Source of the DNA: Bradyrhizobium sp. CB2312
GTDB lineage: Bacteria > Pseudomonadota > Alphaproteobacteria > Rhizobiales > Xanthobacteraceae
Direction: 5' to 3'
Assembly: GCF_029714425.1 (NCBI RefSeq)
Contig: NZ_CP121668.1
Span: 6,903,501 to 6,967,500, forward strand
Length of the DNA: 64,000 nucleotides
Shown: positions 47,126-55,428 of the stretch, piece after piece
How the letters are laid out: each line of letters starts with the position of its first letter
How positions within the stretch are numbered: position 1 is the stretch's first letter
The notes under the pieces: generated by a model
The model's input: only the letters and a program-made list of their open reading frames with translations
Database searches by the model: none
What the model was told of the DNA's origin: nothing
Program-made: the position numbers and the translations under genes

Positions 47126-48717
47126 GCGAAGAGACCGTGCACATACCAGTTGGGAGACGCGGGCTCGCCGTCGCCGTCGAACACCTCGTTCTCGTAGAGA
47201 CCGTCGCGAAAGATCCAGAAGCGCAGGCCCTCGGCGTCCTCGATGCGGAAATAATCCCGCGTCAGCTGCTTGCCGTCCTGCCGCCACCATTCCATCGCGA
47301 TGCGCTCGGGCCCTTCCACCCGCACCACCGCATGCAGCGCGCGGCGCCAGGTGAATTGATGCGGCGGACCGTCGGGCACCGTCGCGAACGGCACCTTGAT
47401 CGGCTCGGGCTTCTCGAACAGACGCAACGGGCGCAGCGGCGGCTCGCTTTCGGGACGCGCCGGCCATTCGGCCTGCATGGCAGCCGCGAGATGATGCTGG
47501 GCGGGCGCGGCCAGCACGGCGCATTCGGGAATATGGGTGTCCTGCGGCAGATGCACGACGACGCGTTTCCCCCCGATCCGCGCGGCGATGCGGTCGATCA
47601 GCGCGGCAAGCTCGTCATTGTCGTGGACATGGGCGTCGAGGTCGCGCTGCTCCTGCACCACGATCTCGGTGCGGCTCGCCGACAGGCGCACCATGTCGAA
47701 GCCGAAGCCGGGATCGAGGGGATCGGCGAGCGCATCGAGGCGCTCGCGGAACAGGCGGTCGACAACCGCGCTTCGCGTCACCGGCCGCCCGGTCTCGACC
47801 ATGATCGCGCGCACCACGCCGTCGGTGCGGAAGAACGCGGCTTCGAGGCGCCGTGCGCCCTTGCCCTGCTTCTCCATGGAGGCGATCAACGTATCGGCCA
47901 GCCGCGACAGCGTCATCGCGATCATGGTGTCGGTTGCGATCGGCTCGGCAAAGCGCTTCTCGACGATATAGTCGGGCAGCGGCTTGCGCGGATTGATCGG
48001 CGCATCGCCCTGCCCCAGCGCATGCGCGAGCAGCGTGGAGAACCGGGCGCCGAACCGCGCCGTGATCTCGCTCGGCGAACGCGAGGCGACATCGCCGATG
48101 GTCTTCAGACCGGCACGGCGCAGGCCGGTGGTGATGGCCTCGCCCGCGCCGAGCGCGGACACCGGAAACCGGTCGATCGCCGCCGCCTCGCCGCCGTCGG
48201 CGACGATGATGCCTGAAGTCTGCCGCGTCAGCGTGCGCGCACAGACCGAGGTGCCGGCAATTGTCGCGCTGACGGCAAAGCCTTGCCGCGCAAGCGCTCG
48301 GACCAGCGTCTGCAACAGCGCGGCCTCGCCGCCGAACAGATGCGCGCAGCCGGTGATGTCAAGGAACAGCCCATGCGGCGCGTCCAGCGCCACCAGCGGC
48401 GTGAAGCGGTCGCACCAGTCGGCGATGTCGCTGAGCGTCTTGGCATCGGCCACGACATCGGAGTCGAACACTTTCAGATCCGGACACATCGCCCGCGCAT
48501 TGGCGAGCGGCTGGCCGATGTACAGGCCGAGACGCTCGGCGGCCTCGTCGAGCGCATGGATCACCAGCGCATTGTTGTCCTTGATGACGACGATGCTCGG
48601 TTCATTATTGGCCTTACCCAGCCCGGCGCTGTTGAAGAAGCGCTGGATCCGGTCGATGGGCAGGCGCGGCAGCCACAGGCTGAGAATACGTCGACGATTC
48701 ACTGAACTGGCACTCAT
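47122..48717 (-). CDS. imuB: ImuB, Y-family polymerase-like mutasome subunit
   Basis: 531 residues. ImuB is a catalytically dead Y-family polymerase homologue that recruits DnaE2 to the beta clamp. The first conserved block reads ILSLWLPRLPIDRIQRFF, without the acidic residues that bind Mg in active Y polymerases. The palm/fingers continue through GLFLDITGCAHLFGGEAALL and the helix-hairpin region GLRRAGLKTIGDVASRSPSE. The C-terminal part is ImuB-specific. ATG 48717 (MSASSVNRRR) is chosen over the longer 560-residue frame. The gene overlaps imuA by about 100 nt. Confidence 0.92.
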   Translation of the reverse strand: MSASSVNRRRILSLWLPRLPIDRIQRFFNSAGLGKANNEPSIVVIKDNNALVIHALDEAAERLGLYIGQPLANARAMCPDLKVFDSDVVADAKTLSDIADWCDRFTPLVALDAPHGLFLDITGCAHLFGGEAALLQTLVRALARQGFAVSATIAGTSVCARTLTRQTSGIIVADGGEAAAIDRFPVSALGAGEAITTGLRRAGLKTIGDVASRSPSEITARFGARFSTLLAHALGQGDAPINPRKPLPDYIVEKRFAEPIATDTMIAMTLSRLADTLIASMEKQGKGARRLEAAFFRTDGVVRAIMVETGRPVTRSAVVDRLFRERLDALADPLDPGFGFDMVRLSASRTEIVVQEQRDLDAHVHDNDELAALIDRIAARIGGKRVVVHLPQDTHIPECAVLAAPAQHHLAAAMQAEWPARPESEPPLRPLRLFEKPEPIKVPFATVPDGPPHQFTWRRALHAVVRVEGPERIAMEWWRQDGKQLTRDYFRIEDAEGLRFWIFRDGLYENEVFDGDGEPASPNWYVHGLFA

Positions 48718-49402
48718 CACAATTCCATTCCATGATCCACCGGCCGCACGGGCCATGACGATTGCGCAACAGCTCGGCATCGAAGCGCGGCGCGCCCCAG
48801 GCACTCCATACTGGCCCCGGCGGCGAATGCGCCGCCCGCAGCATCCAGCGCGTCTCCGCGGTCGAGGGCAGCGGCTGCGCCGCCATCCGCAGCATCAGCC
48901 CGGTGACGCCTGAAGATTGCGCGGCGAGCGTCAGCTTGCGGCTCGCGACGAGATCGAACTGCCTGACATCACCCCAGAGCTCGAGCACCACAGCGCCGAG
49001 CGCATCGCAGGCGAGCGCGTCGGCCGAAGTGCGTAGCGCGCTCTCGACATCGGCGGCGCGCACCATCACGACGCGGCGCGGATCGAGGCCAAGCTCGGCG
49101 AGCCCGCTCATCGACAGCGCGCCTGTTTCGAGCTCCGAAAAATCCTGCCGCACCCACAGCAGCGGCCGCTGTCCCGAGACGCGCCCTGCGAGGCCCATGA
49201 CAAAACCCGTCGCGGCCGTCCCCTGCCGACCCTCGCAAAACACCTCGTGGATCGCCGCGCGCGCGAGCCCGCCCTTCAGCGCGGCGTCGGCCTCGCCATG
49301 GCCGAGCGCGACCCGATCGTGATGATGCACGACCTCCGCCGTCTCGATGCGCTCGATCTGGCCGCGCAAGGTCGCAAGCGCGCTGATGCGTGCGCTGCTC
49401 AT
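48614..49402 (-). CDS. imuA: ImuA, SOS mutasome accessory protein
   Basis: 262 residues, a RecA/SulA-like protein of the mutasome. Seen are ALKGGLARAAIHEVFCEGRQ, LLWVRQDFSELETGALSMSG and GLDPRRVVMVRAADVESALR, typical of ImuA; the classical Walker A is absent. The C-terminal WIMEWNCDECQFSESS is also typical. Start ATG 49402 has AAGGAGC 8 nt upstream. A GTTC-N7-GTTC LexA box lies 67 nt upstream of the start. It is the first gene of imuA-imuB-dnaE2. Confidence 0.88.
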   Translation of the reverse strand: MSSARISALATLRGQIERIETAEVVHHHDRVALGHGEADAALKGGLARAAIHEVFCEGRQGTAATGFVMGLAGRVSGQRPLLWVRQDFSELETGALSMSGLAELGLDPRRVVMVRAADVESALRTSADALACDALGAVVLELWGDVRQFDLVASRKLTLAAQSSGVTGLMLRMAAQPLPSTAETRWMLRAAHSPPGPVWSAWGAPRFDAELLRNRHGPCGRWIMEWNCDECQFSESSTYSQPVAAAPAHRPDPALLQQRRAG

Positions 49403-49468
49403 GCTCGCCGCTCCTTCAGAGGTGATTGCCGGTGGCTCTCGAAAAGAGAACCAGCGGCTGGCTCATTT

Positions 49469-49483
49469 GTTCATGATATGTTC
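49469..49483. promoter_or_regulatory. LexA (SOS) box between imuA and the radical SAM gene
   Basis: GTTCATGATATGTTC is a perfect GTTC-N7-GTTC, the established alphaproteobacterial LexA site. It lies 67 nt from the imuA start and 82 nt from the rSAM start, in an AT-rich divergent promoter region. One LexA dimer here could repress both operons. Confidence 0.88.
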
Positions 49484-49564
49484 TAATATAAAGCTAACGG
49501 CGCCCGAAGAGTCAATCGAATTGGCACGCCAAAGATTCATGAGTGGAATCAAAGAGATTCAAGC

Positions 49565-50800
49565 ATGGACATACAACGCAAACTGGCAATTCTCGCGGAT
49601 GCCGCCAAGTACGACGCCTCCTGCGCCTCCAGCGGCACCGAGAAGCGGGATTCCAGCGACGGCAAGGGCATGGGCTCGACCGCCCCAGGCATGGGCATCT
49701 GCCATTCCTACGCGCCGGATGGACGCTGCATCTCGCTGCTCAAGGTGCTGCTGACCAACGCCTGCAATTACGATTGCCTCTATTGCGTCAACCGCGCCTC
49801 CTCCAACGTGCCGCGCGCCCGCTTCACCATCGAAGAGGTGGTCAAGCTGACGCTCGACTTCTACCGGCGCAATTACATCGAGGGCCTGTTTCTCTCCTCC
49901 GGCATCATCCGCAGTCCCGACTACACCATGGAGCAAGTGGTGAGCGTCGCGCGAAAACTGCGCGAGGAGCATCACTTCCGCGGCTACATCCATCTGAAGA
50001 CCATTCCCGAGGCCGACGACGCGTTGATCGCGGAGGCCGGCAAATATGCCGACCGTCTCTCCATCAACATCGAGATGCCGCAGGAGACGAGCCTGCAGCA
50101 ATTCGCGCCGGAGAAAGATGTCCGAGCGATCCGCCGCACCATGGGCCGGCTGCGGCTGAAGCTCGACGAGGCCGAGGAAAGCCGCACCGCGAAGACGAAA
50201 GCAAAACCGCAGCGCTTCGCGCCGGCCGGCCAAAGCACGCAGATGATCGTCGGCGCCGACAACGCGAACGACCACACCATCCTCCACACCAGCGCCAATC
50301 TCTACGGCTCCTACCGGCTGCGGCGGGTCTACTACTCCGCCTTCAGCCCGATCCCCGACGCCAGCCGCGCCTTGCCTCTGGTGCAGCCGCCGCTGCTGCG
50401 CGAGCACCGGCTCTACCAGGCCGACTGGCTGATGCGGTTCTACGGATTCGACGTCGGCGAGATCGTCGACGACAGCGCGATGCTGCCGCTCGACATCGAT
50501 CCGAAACTCGCCTGGGCGCTGCGCCATCGCGATCGCTTCCCGCTCGACGTCAACCGCGCCAGCCGCGAGGAGCTGCTGCGCGTGCCGGGCTTCGGCACCA
50601 AGGCGGTCGAGCGCATCATCGCGACGCGCCGCACCACCACGATCCGCCTCTCCGATCTCGCGCGCCTGCACGTGCCCCGCAACAAGGCGCTGCCGTTCAT
50701 CGTCCTCAGCGATCACCGCCCCTCAGCGCACCGCCTCGATGCGGCCGGGCTGATCGAACGGTTCAAGCCGAAGGCAACGCAACTGGGGTTTGGCTTCTGA
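49565..50800 (+). CDS. Putative DNA modification/repair radical SAM protein (TIGR03916-like)
   Basis: 411 residues. The radical-SAM cluster motif Cx3Cx2C is C67-NYD-C71-LY-C74. Further on are GLFLSSGIIRSPDYTMEQVV and LHTSANLYGSYRLRRVYYSA, typical of this UDG-linked rSAM family. The C-terminus has a helix-hairpin-helix (NRASREELLRVPGFGTKAVE), a DNA-binding element. The reaction is unknown. It is cotranscribed with udgX (1-nt overlap) and diverges from imuA across a LexA box, so damage-inducible expression is expected. Confidence 0.9.
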   Translation: MDIQRKLAILADAAKYDASCASSGTEKRDSSDGKGMGSTAPGMGICHSYAPDGRCISLLKVLLTNACNYDCLYCVNRASSNVPRARFTIEEVVKLTLDFYRRNYIEGLFLSSGIIRSPDYTMEQVVSVARKLREEHHFRGYIHLKTIPEADDALIAEAGKYADRLSINIEMPQETSLQQFAPEKDVRAIRRTMGRLRLKLDEAEESRTAKTKAKPQRFAPAGQSTQMIVGADNANDHTILHTSANLYGSYRLRRVYYSAFSPIPDASRALPLVQPPLLREHRLYQADWLMRFYGFDVGEIVDDSAMLPLDIDPKLAWALRHRDRFPLDVNRASREELLRVPGFGTKAVERIIATRRTTTIRLSDLARLHVPRNKALPFIVLSDHRPSAHRLDAAGLIERFKPKATQLGFGF

Positions 50801-52242
50801 TGCAGTACATCATCCTCGACACCGAAACCGATTTCGACGGCTGGCGCAAAGCGGCGCGTTCACTCGTGCTTCATCATGTGGAGCCCGCCGATGTCACCTG
50901 GGCCGTGCAGGGCGGCGAAGCCGATTTGTTCGCGCCACCCGCGCCGTCTCCGATCCTCGAGGTGAACGACGGCACCTTCAACGTTCCGGCAAAATTCGTC
51001 GAGCTCGCCCAGGCCGCGATCCTGCATCGCGATGGCGAGCGTTTTGCGATCCTCTATCGCCTGCTGTTCCGGCTGAAGGACGATCACGATCTCATCGAGG
51101 TCGCGACCGACTCCGATGTCGCGCAGGTCATTGCGATGGCGAGAGCGGTTCATCGCGACGAGCACAAGATGCATGCCTTCGTGCGCTTCCGCGAGATCGG
51201 CCGCGAGCGCGCCGCGCATTACGTCGCCTGGTTCGAGCCGGAGCATCACATCGTCGAGCTCGCCGCGCCGTTTTTCGCAAAACGCTTTGCCGACATGCCG
51301 TGGTCGATCCTGACGCCGGACCTCTGCGCGCATTGGGACGGCCACGCGCTCTCGTTCACGCCGGGCGTGAGCAAGAGCGAGGCACCTGGCGAAGACCGGC
51401 TGGAGGAAACCTGGCGGCGCTACTACGCCAGCATCTTCAATCCGGCCCGGCTGAAGGTGAAGGCGATGCAGACGGAGATGCCGAAGAAATACTGGAGGAA
51501 CCTGCCCGAGGCTTCGATCATTAAACCCCTGATCGAGGACGCCGAGCGCATGACCGGCGCCATGATCGCCAATGCCGCAACCGATCCGCACAAGCCTCAG
51601 AAGCGGGCGGAGGCTCCGATGAAACGCAAACCTGCTGCCGACGATCTCGAAGCCCTCCGCGAGGAGGCCGCGCATTGCCGCGCCTGCCATCTCTACAAGG
51701 ACGCGACACAGACCGTGTTCGGCGAGGGCCCGAAGAACGCCAACATCATGCTGGTCGGCGAGCAGCCCGGCGACAAGGAAGATCTCGCCGGCCATCCTTT
51801 CGTTGGACCCGCCGGGCAGATGCTCGACCGCGCGCTGGAGGAAGCCGGCGTCGACCGCAAGAAGGTCTACGTCACCAACGCGGTCAAGCACTTCAAATTC
51901 GTGCCGCGCGGCAAGATCCGCCTGCATCAGAAGCCGAACACACCTGAGATCCGGGCCTGCCGGCAATGGTATGAGCGGGAAGTTTCGGCAATCCAGCCTG
52001 ATCTCATCGTCGCGATGGGCGCCACCGCCGCGCAGAGCGTGTTCGGCAAGATCACTCCGATCGGAAAGACCCGCGGCCGGCTCATAGACCTGCCCGATGG
52101 ACGCAAGGCGCTGGTGACGGTGCATCCGTCCTATCTGCTGCGGCTGCCCGATCCGGAAGCGAAAGTACTGGAGTATCAGCGCTTTGTCGAAGACCTGAAG
52201 ATCGCCGCCGCCTTGCAGAAGAAAGCTGCCCGCGCCGCTTAA
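50800..52242 (+). CDS. udgX: Fused SAM-link domain and UdgX-type uracil-DNA-binding protein
   Basis: 480 residues in two parts. Residues 1-about 250 match the DUF4130 domain linked to UDG/rSAM genes (TIGR03915-like). Residues about 285-480 form a UdgX-type uracil-DNA glycosylase. UdgX motifs are VGEQPGDKEDLAGHPFVGPA (about 319-338), NAVKHFKF (361-367) and the diagnostic loop GKIRLH with H376. In mycobacterial UdgX the equivalent His of KRRIH bonds covalently to the abasic site after uracil excision. Iron-sulfur ligand candidates are C293, C296 and C387. Start ATG 50800 overlaps the rSAM stop by 1 nt. Confidence 0.9.
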   Translation: MQYIILDTETDFDGWRKAARSLVLHHVEPADVTWAVQGGEADLFAPPAPSPILEVNDGTFNVPAKFVELAQAAILHRDGERFAILYRLLFRLKDDHDLIEVATDSDVAQVIAMARAVHRDEHKMHAFVRFREIGRERAAHYVAWFEPEHHIVELAAPFFAKRFADMPWSILTPDLCAHWDGHALSFTPGVSKSEAPGEDRLEETWRRYYASIFNPARLKVKAMQTEMPKKYWRNLPEASIIKPLIEDAERMTGAMIANAATDPHKPQKRAEAPMKRKPAADDLEALREEAAHCRACHLYKDATQTVFGEGPKNANIMLVGEQPGDKEDLAGHPFVGPAGQMLDRALEEAGVDRKKVYVTNAVKHFKFVPRGKIRLHQKPNTPEIRACRQWYEREVSAIQPDLIVAMGATAAQSVFGKITPIGKTRGRLIDLPDGRKALVTVHPSYLLRLPDPEAKVLEYQRFVEDLKIAAALQKKAARAA

Positions 52243-52339
52243 ATAGAAGAGGAAAGCGACGTTAGCACGCAGGTTGTCATCCAGCCTTCAAATCATTCGC
52301 GGACAATAGCCCTTCCAATAGGTTAAGGGGCGTTCAAAC

Positions 52340-53968
52340 ATGACCGATGTAGCATTTAACGGGACGGTAGCCGATGGCACGCCGATCCAGCCGGCTTCCC
52401 GGCCAAACCTCGACAAGGGCTTCAACCCTCTCACGATGATCCTGTTCTTCGGCATCCTCGCCGCGGGCCTGCTGTTCGTCGCCTACAGCATCTATGTCGA
52501 CGTCAACGCGACCGGCACCAAGGTCACGACCTTCCTGCCCTACATCCTTCTGTTCGTCGCGCTCCTGATCGCGCTCGGCTTCGAATTCGTCAACGGCTTC
52601 CACGATACCGCCAATGCGGTGGCGACGGTGATCTACACCCATTCGCTGCCCGCCGAATTCGCCGTGATGTGGTCGGGCTTCTTCAACTTCCTCGGCGTGC
52701 TGCTCTCCTCCGGTGCGGTCGCCTTCGGCATCGTCTCGCTGCTGCCGGTCGAGTTGATCCTCCAGGTCGGCTCCAGCGCCGGCTTCGCCATGGTGTTCGC
52801 GCTGCTGATCGCTGCGATCATCTGGAATCTCGGCACCTGGTTCTTCGGACTTCCCGCCTCCTCCTCGCACACGCTGATCGGCTCGATCATCGGCGTCGGC
52901 ATCGCCAACGCCGTCATGCGCGGCCGCGACGGCACCTCGGGCGTGGACTGGAGCAAGGCCACCGAGATCGGCTACGCGCTGCTGCTGTCGCCGTTGTTCG
53001 GCTTCATCTGCGCCGCCGTGCTGCTGCTGGTTCTCAAGCTCATCGTGCGCAACCCGGCACTCTATGCTGCGCCCGAAGGCCACAAGGCGCCGCCGCTCTG
53101 GATCCGCGGCATCCTGATTGCGACCTGCACCGGCGTCAGCTTCGCGCACGGCTCGAACGACGGCCAGAAGGGCATGGGCCTGATCATGCTGATCCTGATC
53201 GGCACCGTCCCGACCGCCTACGCGCTCAACCGCGCGCTGCCGGAATCCCAGGTCGCCCAGTTCCAGAAGACGTCGGAGGCCGCCTCCAAGGTGATCTCGG
53301 CCAAGGGCGCCGGCCACAGCATCATCGGCGATCCCCGTCCGGCCGTGACGCAGTACATCGCACTGCATCACATCAACGAAGGCACCTACCCCTCGCTCGC
53401 CGTGCTCGTGAAGGATGTCGGCGATCAGGTTGCCAAATACGGTTCGCTGAACAAGGTGCCGGCGGAAGCGGTCGGCAACACCCGCAACGACATGTACCTG
53501 ACCTCGGAAGCGATCCGCTTCCTGATGAAGGACAAGGAAAACGATCTCAACAAGGACGAGGTCGCGACCTTAAACGCCTACAAGGGCTCGCTCGACGCCG
53601 CCACGAAGTTCATCCCGAACTGGGTGAAGATCGCGGTCGCCATCGCGCTCGGCCTCGGCACCATGATCGGCTGGAAGCGCATCGTGATCACCGTCGGTGA
53701 GAAGATCGGCAAGACCCATCTCACCTACGCCCAGGGCGCCTCCGCCGAGCTCGTCGCCGCCGCCACGATCGGCGCCGCCGACGTGTTCGGCCTGCCGGTC
53801 TCGACCACCCACGTGCTGTCGTCCGGCGTCGCCGGCACCATGGCGGCCAATGGCTCGGGCCTGCAATTGGCGACGATCCGCAACCTGCTGATGGCCTGGG
53901 TGCTGACGCTTCCCTGCGCGATCATGCTGTCGGCCACGCTCTACGTGATTTTCTCGCGCATGTTCTAA
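52340..53968 (+). CDS. Inorganic phosphate transporter, PiT family
   Basis: 542 residues with about ten membrane helices. The two PiT signature repeats are GFEFVNGFHDTANAVATVIY (near residue 80) and VSFAHGSNDGQKGMGL (near residue 270). A large soluble loop of about 120 residues (roughly 300-420) sits between helices, as in the long PitA subtype. It imports phosphate with protons or as a metal-phosphate complex. A possible Pho-box-like sequence is present upstream (52274-52291). A strong terminator follows its stop. Confidence 0.9.
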   Translation: MTDVAFNGTVADGTPIQPASRPNLDKGFNPLTMILFFGILAAGLLFVAYSIYVDVNATGTKVTTFLPYILLFVALLIALGFEFVNGFHDTANAVATVIYTHSLPAEFAVMWSGFFNFLGVLLSSGAVAFGIVSLLPVELILQVGSSAGFAMVFALLIAAIIWNLGTWFFGLPASSSHTLIGSIIGVGIANAVMRGRDGTSGVDWSKATEIGYALLLSPLFGFICAAVLLLVLKLIVRNPALYAAPEGHKAPPLWIRGILIATCTGVSFAHGSNDGQKGMGLIMLILIGTVPTAYALNRALPESQVAQFQKTSEAASKVISAKGAGHSIIGDPRPAVTQYIALHHINEGTYPSLAVLVKDVGDQVAKYGSLNKVPAEAVGNTRNDMYLTSEAIRFLMKDKENDLNKDEVATLNAYKGSLDAATKFIPNWVKIAVAIALGLGTMIGWKRIVITVGEKIGKTHLTYAQGASAELVAAATIGAADVFGLPVSTTHVLSSGVAGTMAANGSGLQLATIRNLLMAWVLTLPCAIMLSATLYVIFSRMF

Positions 53969-53990
53969 GCCGAGCAGATCCCGCAACGAC

Positions 53991-54020
53991 AAAGGGCCCG
54001 TGCGATGCGCGGGCCCTTTC
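53991..54020. terminator. Bidirectional terminator after pit
   Basis: A perfect 10-bp stem AAAGGGCCCG with CGGGCCCTTT and a 9-nt loop, followed by CATTTTGT on the plus strand. The A/T-rich flanks suit both the pit transcript and the convergent M20 gene. Confidence 0.8.
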
Positions 54021-54043
54021 ATTTTGTGCGTCGGACGTGAGCC

Positions 54044-55216
54044 TTACGACGCCGCGAGCTGTTCCTCGACCAGCTTGACCCAATAGGACGTGCCGTAGAC
54101 GATCGCCTCGTCGTTGAAATTGTAGGCGGGGTGATGCAGGCCGGCACTGTCGCCGTTGCCGCAGAAGATGAAGGCGCCGGGGCGCGCTTCCAGCATATAG
54201 GCGAAATCCTCCCCGCCCATCAGCGGCGGCATCTCGAGCACGTTGGCTTCGCCCGCAACCTGCTTCGCAATGCGCGTCGCCACTTCGGTCTCCGCGGCAT
54301 GGTTGTTCACGACGGGATAGTTGCGTTTGTAGTGCAGATCGATCTTGGCGCCCGTAATCTGCGCCACGCCCGCCACCACCTCGTGCACGCGCTTCTCGAC
54401 CAGCTTGCGCACCTCAGGTGTCAGCGTGCGGATGGTGCCGCGCAGCGTCGCCGTCTGCGGAATGACGTTGCGGGCGTTGCCGGCGTGGAACTCGCAGATC
54501 GAGATCACCGCCGATTCCAAGGGATCGACGCTGCGCGCGACGATCGATTGCAGCGCCGTGATTACCTGCGCGCCGACCAGCACCGAATCCACGCATTTGT
54601 GCGGACGCGCGGCATGACCGCCGAAGCCCTCGATCACGATATCGACCTCGTCGGTCGCCGCCATGATCGGGCCCGGCCGGATCGCGAACGAGCCGATCGG
54701 GATGCCGGGGCCGTTGTGCATGCCGTAGACCTGCTCGATGCCGAAGCGCTCCATCAGCCCGTCCTTGACCATGGCCGCACCACCGGCGCCGCCTTCCTCG
54801 GCCGGCTGGAAGATCACCACCGCATCGCCGGCGAAGTTGCGGGTCTCGGCAAGGTAGCGCGCCGCGCCGAGCAGCATCGCCGTGTGGCCGTCATGGCCGC
54901 AAGCGTGCATCTTGCCGGGGGTCTTGGAGGCGTAAGGCAGGTTGGTCTCTTCGTCGACAGGCAGCGCATCCATGTCGGCGCGCATGCCGATCACCCTGAG
55001 CCCCTCGCCGGCCGGCTTGCTGCCCTTGATCACGCCGACCACGCCGGTCTGGCCGACACCGGTCACGACCTCGTCGCAGCCGAACTCGCGCAGGCGGTCC
55101 GCGACGAATGCTGCGGTGCGGTGAACGTCGTACAGCAGCTCGGGATGCTCATGGATGTCCCGGCGCCAGGCCTGAATATCGGGTTGGAGGTCGGCGACGC
55201 GGTTCACAACTGGCAT
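54044..55216 (-). CDS. M20 amidohydrolase (hippurate hydrolase/aminoacylase-like)
   Basis: 390 residues, typical of the M20D aminoacylase/hippuricase branch. The metal site motifs are HACGHDGHTAMLLGAARYLA (near residue 95-115) and FQPAEEGGAGGAAMVKDG (near 125-145), plus the C-terminal MPPLMGGEDFAYMLE. It hydrolyses N-acyl amino acids or related amides in the cytoplasm. ATG 55216 (MPVVNRVADLQP) is chosen over GTG 55249 because it gives the family length and N-terminus. Confidence 0.9.
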   Translation of the reverse strand: MPVVNRVADLQPDIQAWRRDIHEHPELLYDVHRTAAFVADRLREFGCDEVVTGVGQTGVVGVIKGSKPAGEGLRVIGMRADMDALPVDEETNLPYASKTPGKMHACGHDGHTAMLLGAARYLAETRNFAGDAVVIFQPAEEGGAGGAAMVKDGLMERFGIEQVYGMHNGPGIPIGSFAIRPGPIMAATDEVDIVIEGFGGHAARPHKCVDSVLVGAQVITALQSIVARSVDPLESAVISICEFHAGNARNVIPQTATLRGTIRTLTPEVRKLVEKRVHEVVAGVAQITGAKIDLHYKRNYPVVNNHAAETEVATRIAKQVAGEANVLEMPPLMGGEDFAYMLEARPGAFIFCGNGDSAGLHHPAYNFNDEAIVYGTSYWVKLVEEQLAAS

Positions 55217-55310
55217 GGAGGGTCTCAAGCTTGGTTGAAAATACAGCACTGTCTACCATGCAAGCGCGAGTCCACCCAACTGCTTGGGGTCCGGGGTAGC
55301 TCTGTCTTCC

Positions 55311-55408
55311 CGTCATGGCCGGGCTTGTGGCCAGCTTGTCTTGCCCATCCACGTCTGAGTATTAGGACGGGAAGCGCGTGGAAGCCCGGGACAAGCCCGG
55401 GGATGACG
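55311..55408. repeat. Dispersed CGTCATGGCCGGGC palindromic repeat
   Basis: Ends CGTCATGGCCGGGCTTGT and ACAAGCCCGGGGATGACG pair almost perfectly over about 98 bp, with an inner CACGTC...GCGTGG arm. This resembles a widespread Bradyrhizobium intergenic repeat. It sits just upstream of the GMC oxidoreductase gene and in frame with it, which is why the longer frame starts at 55378. Confidence 0.7.
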
Positions 55409-55428
55409 CCTGTTTGGGTGGAAGCAGA

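Noticed and set aside
49467..49489. TTGTTC and TAATAT as a -35/-10 pair over the LexA box
   Set aside because: The spacing is only 11 nt, too short for a sigma-70 promoter.
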